Shown: one piece after another, positions 43,267 to 51,784 of the stretch
Layout: every line of letters begins with the position of its first letter
Position numbering within the stretch: position 1 is the stretch's first letter
NCBI RefSeq assembly: GCF_029783845.1
Contig: NZ_LWID01000001.1
Span: 1-64,000, forward strand
DNA length: 64,000 nucleotides
Reading direction: 5' to 3'
Source: Volucribacter amazonae
Lineage (GTDB): Bacteria > Pseudomonadota > Gammaproteobacteria > Enterobacterales > Pasteurellaceae
The notes under the pieces: generated by a model
Seen by the model: only the letters and a program-made list of their open reading frames with translations
Told to the model about the DNA's origin: nothing
Database searches by the model: none
Translations under genes and position numbers: made by a program

Positions 43267-44078
43267 TGAACCGTTTTGCCCAATTATTTCAACATTTAGA
43301 CCAACAGAATGAAGGGGCATTTGTTCCCTTTGTTACCTTAGGTGATCCTAATTTTGAACAATCTTTCAATATTGTCTGCACCCTCGTAGAAAATGGAGCT
43401 GATGCCCTTGAGTTAGGCTTTCCTTTTTCCGATCCGCTATTAGATGGCCCAGTAATCCAAGCTGCCAATAATCGTGCGTTACAAGCAGGTTGTAGTACAG
43501 AGCAAAGTTTCCAATTATTGGCAAAAATTAGACAAAAATATCCGCATATTCCAATTAGCTTATTATTATGTGCCAACCTTATTTATGCACAAGGGCTAAC
43601 CCCATTCTATCAACGTTGTGCCGAAGTGGGCGTTGATGCAGTCTTAGTCGCCGATATTCCCTTGTTAGCCTGTGAGCCTTATGTGTCCGCTGCCAAAGCA
43701 CAGGGTATCCAACCTGTATTTATTTGCCCACCAAACGCTGATGATAACACCATTGCTAAGGTTGCCCAATATAGCGAAGGCTATACTTATTTAGTTTCAA
43801 GGGCTGGGGTAACCAGTGCAGAAAACCACAGCTATGCAACCAATCTTGATCATTTAGTGGAAAAATTAAAAGCCCACAATGCCCCCCCTATTCTACAAGG
43901 CTTTGGTATTGCTAAACCTGAGCAAGTAAAAAATGCCTTATCGCTAGGTGTACAAGGGGCTATTTCAGGTTCAGCTACGGTAAAAATTATTGAACAACAC
44001 CTCAATGATCCTAAACAATGCTTAAAAGAACTGGCTAATTTTGTACGTTTAATGAAACAGGCTACGAGAAAACAATAG
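43266..44078 (+). CDS. trpA: Tryptophan synthase alpha chain TrpA
   Basis: Cleaves indole-3-glycerol phosphate and channels indole to TrpB. 270 aa. Catalytic Glu in LELGFPFSDPLLDGPVIQAA (about residue 49) and Asp in VDAVLVADIPL (about 60-130 region), with SRAGVTSAE and QGFGIAKPEQV binding phosphate. Last gene of the trp operon. A hairpin, GGGTATTTTAAATACCC, follows at 44090 without a good T run. Confidence 0.96.
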   Translation: MNRFAQLFQHLDQQNEGAFVPFVTLGDPNFEQSFNIVCTLVENGADALELGFPFSDPLLDGPVIQAANNRALQAGCSTEQSFQLLAKIRQKYPHIPISLLLCANLIYAQGLTPFYQRCAEVGVDAVLVADIPLLACEPYVSAAKAQGIQPVFICPPNADDNTIAKVAQYSEGYTYLVSRAGVTSAENHSYATNLDHLVEKLKAHNAPPILQGFGIAKPEQVKNALSLGVQGAISGSATVKIIEQHLNDPKQCLKELANFVRLMKQATRKQ

Positions 44079-44195
44079 AATTAATATAAGGGTATTTTAA
44101 ATACCCTGTATCTGTTTCAAAAGTGCGGTTGATTTTAGGATTTTTTGGGAAAATTATTCTAAAATTAACCGAATTTTTATTCAGTGTGAGCAATT

Positions 44196-44411
44196 TATAG
44201 TTGTTTCAATTTAAAATAAGATAAGGCAACATACGGAAGATAATATAAATAGTAAAGTAAAAGAACCCTGTGTCAACACTGTATAGTCGTTTCAATTTAA
44301 AAGGAGACAAGGCGGTACGCCGAAGACAGTACAAATAGTACGGCGAGGCTTACCAACGCTGTATCATTTTAAAGTGGAACGACTATATTATCTGAAAATG
44401 GGATAACTATA
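44196..44411. repeat. Older miniature element split by a younger one
   Basis: Left part 44196-44283 (starts TATAGTTGTTTCAATTTA, then AAGATAAGGCAAC, ending AACACTGTA). Right part 44388-44411 (ends TGGGATAACTATA). Joined, they read CACTGTATTATCTG...ATAACTATA, which lines up base for base in length (29) with the right end of the intact copy at 17684. Total about 112 bp. The gap between the two parts is filled exactly by the copy at 44282-44387. Confidence 0.7.
44282..44387. mobile_element. Complete Correia-like miniature inverted-repeat element (copy B)
   Basis: 106 bp, same ends and length as the copy at 17684 and nearly identical throughout, with ACAGTACAAATAGTACGG in its centre. It sits inside an older element, flanked on both sides by TA, the expected target duplication. 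It lies 45 bp upstream of the SUKH gene. Confidence 0.85.
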
Positions 44412-44431
44412 CCTATAAAATAGGAAAAATT

Positions 44432-44884
44432 ATGTGGAAAAGTAAACTCTATCAAGTAAAAAAATTAAAAGAACAATATACTGGGTACAGTAATTCAGGT
44501 GTATCTGATAAAAATATAGAAGATTACTTGAAATTATGTAAAGAGAATAAAATATACATTCCAGATTCATATTTTTCTATTTTAAAGGAAATTAATGGCT
44601 TTGAGTTTGATGGTTGTATATTATATGGCATTGGAAAGCAGTATCTAAATGTAACGCCAAATGAATTTATATATGATTTAATAGAGAGAAATAAAATATG
44701 GCATGAGAACAAAGAAAATATAATTTATACATACTTAGGAGAAACAAACATTAGCTGGTATGTTTATTATAAGAATAACAATTCATACCTTGTATTAGAT
44801 ATGCCCTCTGGTGAAATAATGGAAGAATTCAAAGATATAAATCTGTTAATAGACAGTTTTTTTGATGAAATGGGAGAAATATAA
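44432..44884 (+). CDS. SMI1/KNR4 (SUKH)-family protein, YrhA type; probable immunity protein
   Basis: A 150-aa acidic protein. Features of the SUKH fold: a helical start, then IPDSYFSILKEINGFEFDGC, LYGIGKQYLNVTP, and WYVYYKNNNSYLVLDMPSGE with a closing acidic helix. In bacteria this superfamily consists largely of immunity proteins against contact-dependent or secreted toxins. No toxin gene adjoins it. It is rich in ATA and AGA codons and lower in GC than the neighbouring trp genes, which suggests transfer. Confidence 0.65.
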   Translation: MWKSKLYQVKKLKEQYTGYSNSGVSDKNIEDYLKLCKENKIYIPDSYFSILKEINGFEFDGCILYGIGKQYLNVTPNEFIYDLIERNKIWHENKENIIYTYLGETNISWYVYYKNNNSYLVLDMPSGEIMEEFKDINLLIDSFFDEMGEI

Positions 44885-44938
44885 ATTATTCCCTACTCAA
44901 AAAATTTATATTTATTCTAAAGCATAGAAGGAGTATAA

Positions 44939-45568
44939 ATGGAAACAATAAAAAATTTTATTGAACGCAATAAAAATTCGTATATCAAACATAGCCTAGC
45001 TGATAAAGCAACCATAGAAAAATACCGCAATATGTATCAAGGTAACTCTTATTTTCCAGAGGAATTACTTTGGATTTGGGAAAATATGGGGTTTGGTGTT
45101 TATGAAGATGGTTTTTTACAAATTGTTAATCCTGATGAATATGATTTTGTTTTTGACTATGTGGATAAAATGTTAGAGCCTACAGTTGTTTGGGGAATTA
45201 CAGCATTAGGGGATATTCTTGTTTGGGAAGGCAATGATAATTGGAGGATTGCTCCTGATGAAGGCAATAGAGATGTAATTATTAATTTAAGAACATTAGA
45301 TGATGATTCTATAACTCGTTCATTCAGTGATGATATAGATTTTGTATTATCTGAAGAAGGAATGATAGCAAAATATTATAAAGCAAGTCTATATTTTAAG
45401 ATAAAAGATAAATTTCCGAAACTAAAATATGGCCAATGTTATGGTTATGTTCCTGCTTTATGTTTAGGAGGAAGTAAAGCATTCAAAAATATCAAAATTG
45501 TAGATGCAAAAGCTTATATTATGCTTATTGGTGAGGCTGTAGGGAAGATTATTGATTTGTATGATTAG
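44939..45568 (+). CDS. GAD-like/DUF1851 (Tdi1-type) immunity-like protein, tandem copy 1
   Basis: 209 aa behind GAAGGAGTATAA. The N-terminal GAD-like region contains YFPEELLWIWENMGFGVYED and LQIVNPDEYDFVFDYVDK; the C-terminal DUF1851 signature is YGQCYGYVPALCLGG. The family includes Tdi1, which neutralises a type VI secretion DNase. The middle WGITALGDILVWEGNDNW also fits. It is followed by two further copies at exact 652-bp spacing. No cognate toxin is seen in the window. The function as immunity protein is inferred from the domain. Confidence 0.72.
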   Translation: METIKNFIERNKNSYIKHSLADKATIEKYRNMYQGNSYFPEELLWIWENMGFGVYEDGFLQIVNPDEYDFVFDYVDKMLEPTVVWGITALGDILVWEGNDNWRIAPDEGNRDVIINLRTLDDDSITRSFSDDIDFVLSEEGMIAKYYKASLYFKIKDKFPKLKYGQCYGYVPALCLGGSKAFKNIKIVDAKAYIMLIGEAVGKIIDLYD

Positions 45569-45590
45569 CAGATAACAAAGAGAAAAATAT

Positions 45591-46220
45591 ATGGAAATAA
45601 TAAAAAATTTTATTGAACGTAATAAAAATTCGTATATCAAACATAGTTTAGCCGATAAAGCAACCATAGAAAAATACCGCAATATGTATCAAGGTAACTC
45701 TTACTTTCCAGAGGAATTACTTTGGATTTGGGAAAATATGGGTTTTGGTATTTATGAAGACGGTTTTTTACAAATTGTTAATCCTGATGAATATGATTTT
45801 GTTTTTGACTATATAGATAAAATGTTAGATCCTACAGTTGTCTGGGGAATAACTGCATTAGGAGATATTCTTGTTTGGGAGGGAAATGATAATTGGACAA
45901 TAGCACCTGACGAAGGAAATAGAGATAGAATCATTAATATAAGGAAATTAGATGCTAACCCTATTACTCATTCTTTTAGTGATGATATAGATTTTATCTT
46001 ATCTAAAGAAAGGCTTATAAAAGAATATTATGAAGCTAACTTATATTTTCAGATAAAAAATAAATTCCCTAAATTAGAATACGGACAATGCTATGGCTAT
46101 GTTCCTGCTTTATGTTTAGGAGGAAGTAAGTCAATTAAAAATATCAAAATAGTAGATACTAAAGCTCATATTATGGTTATTGGTGAATCTGTAGGCAAGA
46201 TTTTTGATTTATATGATTAA
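45591..46220 (+). CDS. GAD-like/DUF1851 (Tdi1-type) immunity-like protein, tandem copy 2
   Basis: 209 aa, same length as copy 1 and almost the same over the first 120 residues. It differs mainly between about residues 118 and 160 (INIRKLDANPITHSF, LSKERLIKEYYEANL) and returns to near identity from YGQCYGYVPALCLGG. Near the end it has SKSIKNIKIVDTKAHIMVIG, like copy 3, where copies 1 and 4 have KAFKNIKIVDAKAYIMLIG. Starts 22 bp after copy 1 behind AAAGAGAAAAATAT. Confidence 0.72.
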   Translation: MEIIKNFIERNKNSYIKHSLADKATIEKYRNMYQGNSYFPEELLWIWENMGFGIYEDGFLQIVNPDEYDFVFDYIDKMLDPTVVWGITALGDILVWEGNDNWTIAPDEGNRDRIINIRKLDANPITHSFSDDIDFILSKERLIKEYYEANLYFQIKNKFPKLEYGQCYGYVPALCLGGSKSIKNIKIVDTKAHIMVIGESVGKIFDLYD

Positions 46221-46242
46221 CAGATAACAAAGAGAAAAATAT

Positions 46243-46880
46243 ATGGAAACAATAAAAAATTTTATTGAACGTAATAAAAATTCGTATATCAAACATAGTT
46301 TAGCCGATAAAGCAACCATAGAAAAATACCGCAATATGTATCAAGGTAACTCTTATTTTCCGAGGAATTACTTTGGATTTGGGAAAATATGGGCTTTGGG
46401 GTTTATGAAGACGGTTTTTTACAAATTGTTAATCCTGATGAATATGACTTTGTTTTTGACTATGTAGATAAATTGTTAGAACCTACTATCGTCTGGGGCA
46501 TTACTGCACTAGGTGATATTCTTGTTTGGGAAGGAAATGATAATTGGACAGTAGCTCCTGATGAAGGTAATAGAATTTCTATAATTAATTTAAGAAAGTT
46601 AGATGATGATGTAATAACAAGTTTAATTGATATTGAATTAGATATAATTCTTCCTAAAGAACGTTATTTAATTAAAAACTATAATGCTAAGTTATACTTC
46701 CAAATAAAAAATAAATTGCCAAAACTTCCTAAATTAGAATATGGTCAATGTTATGGTTATGTTCCTGCATTATGTTTAGGGGGGAGTAAATCAATTAAAA
46801 ATATTAAAATTGTAGATACCAAAGCTTATATTATGGTTATTGGTGAAGCTGTAGGGAAGATTATTGATTTGTATGATTAA
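46243..46880 (+). pseudogene. GAD-like/DUF1851 immunity-like gene, tandem copy 3, frameshifted
   Basis: Same start as copies 1 and 2, but one A is missing at about 46361 (TTTTCCGAGG instead of TTTTCCAGAGG), so the frame breaks after YQGNSYFP. The rest continues in another frame from 46389 to 46880. Its middle is the most divergent of the family (VITSLIDIELDIILPKER) and has three extra residues (PKLPKLEYGQCYGY). A shortened protein could start at the ATG at 46389, without the N-terminal 50 residues. Confidence 0.75.
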
Positions 46881-46884
46881 AAGA

Positions 46885-47030
46885 TGTTCCAATATTATTC
46901 GTATATCATTCTTAGTGAAAGGCTAGATAAGTTTTTTCTAGGAATATGTTTCTTTTACTTACTTTTCTTTGCTTGTACGAGGAAAAGTAAGTCCCCTTTA
47001 TAAAAGGGGACGAATCTTGTTCGCCAACAG
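46885..47030. other. Gap with two hairpins between the immunity array and folC
   Basis: CTTACTTTTC ... GAAAAGTAAG (46957-46990) is followed directly by TCCCCTTTTATAAAAGGGGA-like pairing (46991-47010). They may terminate either the array or folC. The first hairpin resembles CCTACTTTC ... GAAAGTAGG at 55962. No ORF is seen. Confidence 0.45.
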
Positions 47031-47087
47031 GCGGAGATAGAGTAATAAAAATTTCAAAAACAACCGCACTTTTATCAAAAATATTAC

Positions 47088-48395
47088 CTACTCAAGCAAC
47101 CACAATAACTCAGCCACCGTATAAAAAGAGCCAAAGATAATAAGATAATCCTGGGCTTGGCTATTTTTTAATGCCATTGCTAATGCCTCGGCTAGCGTTT
47201 CTGCACAATAGCTATCAACCTTAGCGAGAGCTTGTAAGTTTTTCTGTAACTTTTGGGCTGACTGCCCTCTTGTTCCTTGTAAACTTATGCAATACCATTG
47301 ATCGATCACTGGTACTAAAGGCTTAAAAATACCTTGGCTATCTTTATCTTGCAAAATACCACAAATTGCGACAATTTTACTGTTTGTATGTTGTGCCTTT
47401 ATTGCCTGCAATTTTTCCGCTAAATAATGGGCGGCATGTGGATTATGTGCTACATCTAAAATAATTTGTGGTAAATCTTGTTGAGCAAATTTTTGTGCTA
47501 ATCGTTGTTGCTGTGTAGCGGTTAAATATTGAAATCGTCCTGTTAATTGGACATTTTGCAATGCCTGATAAATTACCTTGTCTGGAATAGAATAAGGCAC
47601 AAAACTTAATACGGCTAAGGCGGTGGCGGCGTTAGCTAAAGGAATTTGACATAATGGTAAATTTTCTAAGCGAGTATGCTGATTTTGCCAACACCAAGTA
47701 TTGCCTTGTTGTTGGAATTGCCATTGTTGCTCACGACAAGCAAGCTCACAACCTAATTGTTGAGCATAATCTAGCATTGATTGTGGAATATGTTGCTCGC
47801 CAATTACCGCAGGTTTGTTGGCACGAAAAATACCTGCTTTTTCAAAGGCAATTTGTTCTCTTTCTGAGCCTAAAAAATCCGTATGATCAATATCAATGGA
47901 CGTAATAACCGCAATATCCGCATCAACGATATTAGTTGCATCTAAACGTCCGCCTAAGCCCACTTCTAAAATCACGGCATCAAGTTTAGCTTGCTTAAAT
48001 AAATGTAGGGCGGATAAGGTAGAAAACTCAAAATAGGTTAGCGATTGATTTCGCTGTTGTTCAATAAAAGCAAAGGATTGGCTATGTTGTTGATCGGATA
48101 ATTCTTGTTGTTCAATGCGTACTCGTTCATTATAGCGTATTAAATGTGGTGAGGAATAAACGCCCACTTTTAAGCCAATTTCTGATAACACTTTTTCCAA
48201 TAGACGACAGGTTGTGCCTTTGCCATTGGTGCCACCAACGGTAATTACCAAAGGGGCAGGTTTTAATAAATCCAATTGTTTTGCCACTGAGGCAACCCGT
48301 TCTAAGCCGAGATCAATCGCTTTATAATGTTGTTGTTCTAAATAACAAAGCCACTCGTTGAGTGGCGAATGTGCATTTAATTGCTGATGTTGCAT
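47088..48395 (-). CDS. folC: Folylpolyglutamate / dihydrofolate synthase FolC
   Basis: Adds glutamate to dihydropteroate and folates. 435 aa from ATG 48395 behind AGGAAAACT (the frame opens earlier, at 48431, inside nlpC). The P-loop is VGGTNGKGTTCRLLE; then GVYSSPHLIRYNERVRI, LEVGLGGRLDATNIVDADI, SIDIDHTDFLGSEREQIAFEKAGIFR (mur ligase family), and ILDVAHNPHAA. Complete. Confidence 0.94.
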   Translation of the reverse strand: MQHQQLNAHSPLNEWLCYLEQQHYKAIDLGLERVASVAKQLDLLKPAPLVITVGGTNGKGTTCRLLEKVLSEIGLKVGVYSSPHLIRYNERVRIEQQELSDQQHSQSFAFIEQQRNQSLTYFEFSTLSALHLFKQAKLDAVILEVGLGGRLDATNIVDADIAVITSIDIDHTDFLGSEREQIAFEKAGIFRANKPAVIGEQHIPQSMLDYAQQLGCELACREQQWQFQQQGNTWCWQNQHTRLENLPLCQIPLANAATALAVLSFVPYSIPDKVIYQALQNVQLTGRFQYLTATQQQRLAQKFAQQDLPQIILDVAHNPHAAHYLAEKLQAIKAQHTNSKIVAICGILQDKDSQGIFKPLVPVIDQWYCISLQGTRGQSAQKLQKNLQALAKVDSYCAETLAEALAMALKNSQAQDYLIIFGSFYTVAELLWLLE

Positions 48396-48409
48396 AGTTT
48401 TCCTAATGG

Positions 48410-48928
48410 TTAAATTCGTCTTGCTTGCCAATAAGCCTTACGCCAATAAGGGCTATTAAGGGAAGAATAAATGACCCCACCTTTGGTTGAGGCGTGTAAA
48501 AATTTATCTTCTTTCACATAAATTCCCACATGATAGCCGTTTGGGCCTCGACCTGTTTTAAAAAAGACCAGATCACCCGTTTGAATTTCGTGTTTAGCTA
48601 CTGCCCTACCTTGTTTAGCTTGTTCAGTCGTCATACGAGGTAATTGAATACCAAAACGATGTTGAAATGTAACTTGTACAAAAGCTGAACAATCAATACC
48701 CTGTCTACTATTGCCACCTAGCCGATATTTCGTTCCAGCCCATTCCCTTTGTTGCTCACTTAATAAAGCAATAGTCATAATAGGATCATTTAATGATCCC
48801 TGATAATGAATAGGATTATTAGTTGAATAATCCTCATTATTTGACGATGAACAAGCCACCAAGGTAGAAAGTGCGGTCAAAAAAGACAATAATTTTAAAT
48901 AATTTCGTCCTTGTTTAATGTATTGCAT
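48410..48928 (-). CDS. NlpC/P60-family lipoprotein (probable peptidoglycan endopeptidase)
   Basis: 172 aa from ATG 48928 (ATGGAGAACGCT before it). A lipoprotein signal ends in the lipobox LVACSSS at about residue 26. The NlpC/P60 domain has the catalytic Cys in GGNSRQGIDCSAFVQ and His in NGYHVGIYV, with the third polar residue in KFLHAST. Such enzymes cut the peptide stems of peptidoglycan. It lies 14 bp before folC and just downstream of ihfA; H. influenzae has the same neighbour. Confidence 0.9.
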   Translation of the reverse strand: MQYIKQGRNYLKLLSFLTALSTLVACSSSNNEDYSTNNPIHYQGSLNDPIMTIALLSEQQREWAGTKYRLGGNSRQGIDCSAFVQVTFQHRFGIQLPRMTTEQAKQGRAVAKHEIQTGDLVFFKTGRGPNGYHVGIYVKEDKFLHASTKGGVIYSSLNSPYWRKAYWQARRI

Positions 48929-48957
48929 AGCGTTCTCCATCAATAGCCCTATTTTAA

Positions 48958-49062
48958 AATCAGGCTATTTTAAATAATACTGTGTTGACAGGTCTTGCTT
49001 GTACTGCATTGTACTACCTTTAACCTGTCGCCTTGTCTTATTTAAAATTAAAACGATGATAT
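48958..49062. repeat. Decayed copy of the miniature element, reverse orientation
   Basis: On the minus strand it reads TCATCGTTTTAATTTTAAA, AAGACAAGGCGACAGG, GTAGTACAATGCAGTACAAG and ends AACACAGTATTATTTAAAAT. The landmarks lie in the order and spacing of the 106-bp element, with many substitutions. It lies between ihfA and the nlpC-type gene. Confidence 0.65.
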
Positions 49063-49084
49063 TTTCGCTGAGTAAAGGAAATAA

Positions 49085-49375
49085 TTAGCCTTTTTGTTTT
49101 TCTACTCGGCTACGCAGTTTTTGTCCTGCTTTAAACACCACCACACGACGAGCAGAAACCGCAACACTTTCCCCTGTTTTAGGGTTACGTCCGGGACGTG
49201 AAGATTTATCCCTAAGCTCAAAATTACCAAAACCAGATAATTTGACATCAATGCCAGATTCTAGTGCGGTACGAATTTCTTCAAAAAAACTTTCAACAAG
49301 TGCTTTTGCTTGACGCTTGCTGAGATTAAATTTTTCCATTAAATTCTCAGCGATTTCTACTTTTGTTAATGTCAT
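49085..49375 (-). CDS. ihfA: Integration host factor subunit alpha IhfA
   Basis: DNA-bending protein, dimer with IhfB. 96 aa. The HU/IHF signature GFGNFELRDKSSRPGRNPKT is intact, with the intercalating proline in GRNPKTGE. Begins TLTKVEIAENLMEKFNLSKR. It starts 3 bp after the pheT stop, so it is translated with pheST, as in E. coli. Confidence 0.97.
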   Translation of the reverse strand: MTLTKVEIAENLMEKFNLSKRQAKALVESFFEEIRTALESGIDVKLSGFGNFELRDKSSRPGRNPKTGESVAVSARRVVVFKAGQKLRSRVEKQKG

Positions 49376-49378
49376 TGC

Positions 49379-51766
49379 TTAATCCCTCAAATAGGCGTTA
49401 AAACGTTGTTTTAATTCAGTAACCACTTGGTTAATAACCGCATTAATTTCTTCATCACCAAGGGTTTTTTCACTATCTTGAATAATTAAACTTATCGCTA
49501 GACTCTTATGCCCTTCTGCGACACCAGCACCTTGATAAACGTCAAATAAATTAATTTGTGCCAGTTTATCCCCTGCCACTGAACGGCAAACTTCAAGGAC
49601 ATCTGATGCCGCAATATCTTGTTGCACAACAACCGCTAAATCTCGGCGATTTGATGGGAAACGTGAAATTTCTTTCGCATTAGCGACATCACGATGAGCT
49701 ATGGCTTTTACCATAATCTCACAAGCAAATACTTTCCCGCTTAACCCCAATTTTTGGCTAATACTTGGGTGAATTTGTCCAATGAAACCAATTTCTTCTC
49801 CGTCCAACATGATGGCAGCGGATTGTCCCGGGTGGAAAGCTGGGTAGGTTTTTGCCACAAATTTCACTTTATTTGCCACACTGGTCAAGGCTAAAATATT
49901 TTCTAAATAACCTTTTAAATCAAAGAAATCCGAATTTTCTGATTTACCTGTCCAATGTTCATTTAATCTCGCCCCTGTCATAATAGCAGAGAATACAAAC
50001 TCTTGGCGAATACCAAACTCTGCTTGACTATCTGGAATAAAACGCAAACCCGTTTCAAATAAACGCACACGATTTTGCTGACGATTTTGATTATAAAGCA
50101 CTGCATCAAGTAAACCCGTTAATAAGGAAACTCGCATCGCTGACATTTCTGAAGAAATTGGATTTGGTAAGATCCAAGCTGGCTGTTCAGGGTGCAATAA
50201 TTGTTGAACCTTTGGATTAACAAAACTATAAGTAATGGCTTCGTGGAAATCATTTGCCACTAATGCAGTTTTGATTTGTTCAATATCAACTTCTGATTCA
50301 CGATGTTGTCCCATGGTTAAATGGGCTAATGGTGCTTGATTAGGGATATTGTTATAGCCATAAATACGGGCAACTTCTTCAATCAAATCTTCTTCAATGG
50401 CAATATCAAAACGCCATGAAGGTGAAGTGATTGTCCAGCACTCATCAGCATATTCAGGCTTAAAGCCTAAACGTTCAAAAATATCAGTTACGGTTTCTGT
50501 CGCAATATGATGCCCTAATACCTTATCTAATTGGCTGCGACGTAAACGCACTTGAACAGAGGTTGGTAAATATTGTTGGTTGACCACTTCGCAAATTTCG
50601 CCCGCTTGCCCACCACAGATCTCAATAATCAAGGCGGTAGCTCGTTCCATTGCTTGATGTTGTAAAGTAAAATCAACACCGCGTTCAAAACGATGTGAAG
50701 AATCCGTATGTAAACCATATTGACGTGCTCGCCCTGTAATGGCTAATGGCGCAAAGAAAGCGGATTCTAATAAAATATCTTTAGTTTCGCTATTAACGCC
50801 ACTTTCTTTACCACCAAAGATCCCCGCCATTGCCAATGGACCTTGCTGATCGGCAATAATTAAGGTGTTAGGTTGTAAGCTAACTTGGTTTCCGTCTAAT
50901 AGGGTTAATACTTCGCCTGCTTGTGCTAAGCGTACCTGCACTGGTTGGACAACTTTAGCGGCATCAAAGGCGTGCATTGGCTGACCTAACTCAAGTAGCA
51001 CATAATTGGTTACGTCCACAATAGGATCAATAGAGCGAATGCCGCAACGGCGTAATTTTTCTTTTAACCATACAGGCGAGTTTGCCTTAACATTTACCCC
51101 TTGAATGGCACGCAATAAATAACGAGGACAAGCCTCTGGTGCTTGTACCTCAATTTGCACTTTTTCTTCTGCGGTTAGCTGACTTGCGGTAAAGTGCGGT
51201 GGATTTAGCGAAAGTTTATTGGCAACGCCAAGCTCACGAGCGATACCTGCAATACTTAAACAATCGGCACGATTTGGGGTAAGGCTAATTTCAATGCTCT
51301 TATCATCAAGCTGTAAATATTGGCGTAAATCTGTACCAATAGGGGCATCAGCAGGTAACTCAATAATGCCATCATGATCCTCTGTGATACCTAATTCACT
51401 GTAAGAGCAAAGCATACCTTCTGAGGGCTGCCCACGCAATTTGGTTTTCTTAATCTTAAAATTACCGGGCAATACCGCACCATCAACAGCACAAGCCACT
51501 TTTAGCCCCTGACGGCAATTTGGGGCACCACAAACAATATCTAATAATCTTTCGCCACCTACATTCACTTTCGTTATGCGTAATTTATCGGCATCAGGGT
51601 GCTTCTCACAAGCCACAACCTCGCCCACCACAACGCCAGTAAACTCGCCTGCCACCTTAGCCACATCATCAACTTCTAAGCCAAGCATAGTAATTTGATC
51701 GCATAATTGTTCGGTGGTAATTGCTGGATTAACCCACTCACGAACCCATAATTCACTGAATTTCAT
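49379..51766 (-). CDS. pheT: Phenylalanine-tRNA ligase beta subunit PheT
   Basis: 795 aa, the standard length. Domains in order: N-terminal tRNA-binding EMAP-like domain (about 40-150; VVVGEVVACEKHPDADKLRI), B3/B4 editing domain, B5 domain, a catalytic-like core, and a C-terminal anticodon-binding FDX domain (SRFPSNRRDLAVVV). Forms an alpha2-beta2 enzyme with PheS. Gap to pheS 18 bp. Confidence 0.96.
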   Translation of the reverse strand: MKFSELWVREWVNPAITTEQLCDQITMLGLEVDDVAKVAGEFTGVVVGEVVACEKHPDADKLRITKVNVGGERLLDIVCGAPNCRQGLKVACAVDGAVLPGNFKIKKTKLRGQPSEGMLCSYSELGITEDHDGIIELPADAPIGTDLRQYLQLDDKSIEISLTPNRADCLSIAGIARELGVANKLSLNPPHFTASQLTAEEKVQIEVQAPEACPRYLLRAIQGVNVKANSPVWLKEKLRRCGIRSIDPIVDVTNYVLLELGQPMHAFDAAKVVQPVQVRLAQAGEVLTLLDGNQVSLQPNTLIIADQQGPLAMAGIFGGKESGVNSETKDILLESAFFAPLAITGRARQYGLHTDSSHRFERGVDFTLQHQAMERATALIIEICGGQAGEICEVVNQQYLPTSVQVRLRRSQLDKVLGHHIATETVTDIFERLGFKPEYADECWTITSPSWRFDIAIEEDLIEEVARIYGYNNIPNQAPLAHLTMGQHRESEVDIEQIKTALVANDFHEAITYSFVNPKVQQLLHPEQPAWILPNPISSEMSAMRVSLLTGLLDAVLYNQNRQQNRVRLFETGLRFIPDSQAEFGIRQEFVFSAIMTGARLNEHWTGKSENSDFFDLKGYLENILALTSVANKVKFVAKTYPAFHPGQSAAIMLDGEEIGFIGQIHPSISQKLGLSGKVFACEIMVKAIAHRDVANAKEISRFPSNRRDLAVVVQQDIAASDVLEVCRSVAGDKLAQINLFDVYQGAGVAEGHKSLAISLIIQDSEKTLGDEEINAVINQVVTELKQRFNAYLRD

Positions 51767-51784
51767 TTATCTCTCCACCTAAAA

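Noticed and set aside
44089..44172. Terminators after trpA
   Set aside because: GGGTATTTTAAATACCC lacks a T tract. The following pair GGTTGATTTTAG/CTAAAATTAACC around an uptake signal has a T-rich loop but no clear T run after it. Termination is likely here, but I cannot assign it to one hairpin.
44939..46880. CRISPR or other short-repeat array
   Set aside because: The repetition is of whole 652-bp gene units, not short direct repeats with spacers.
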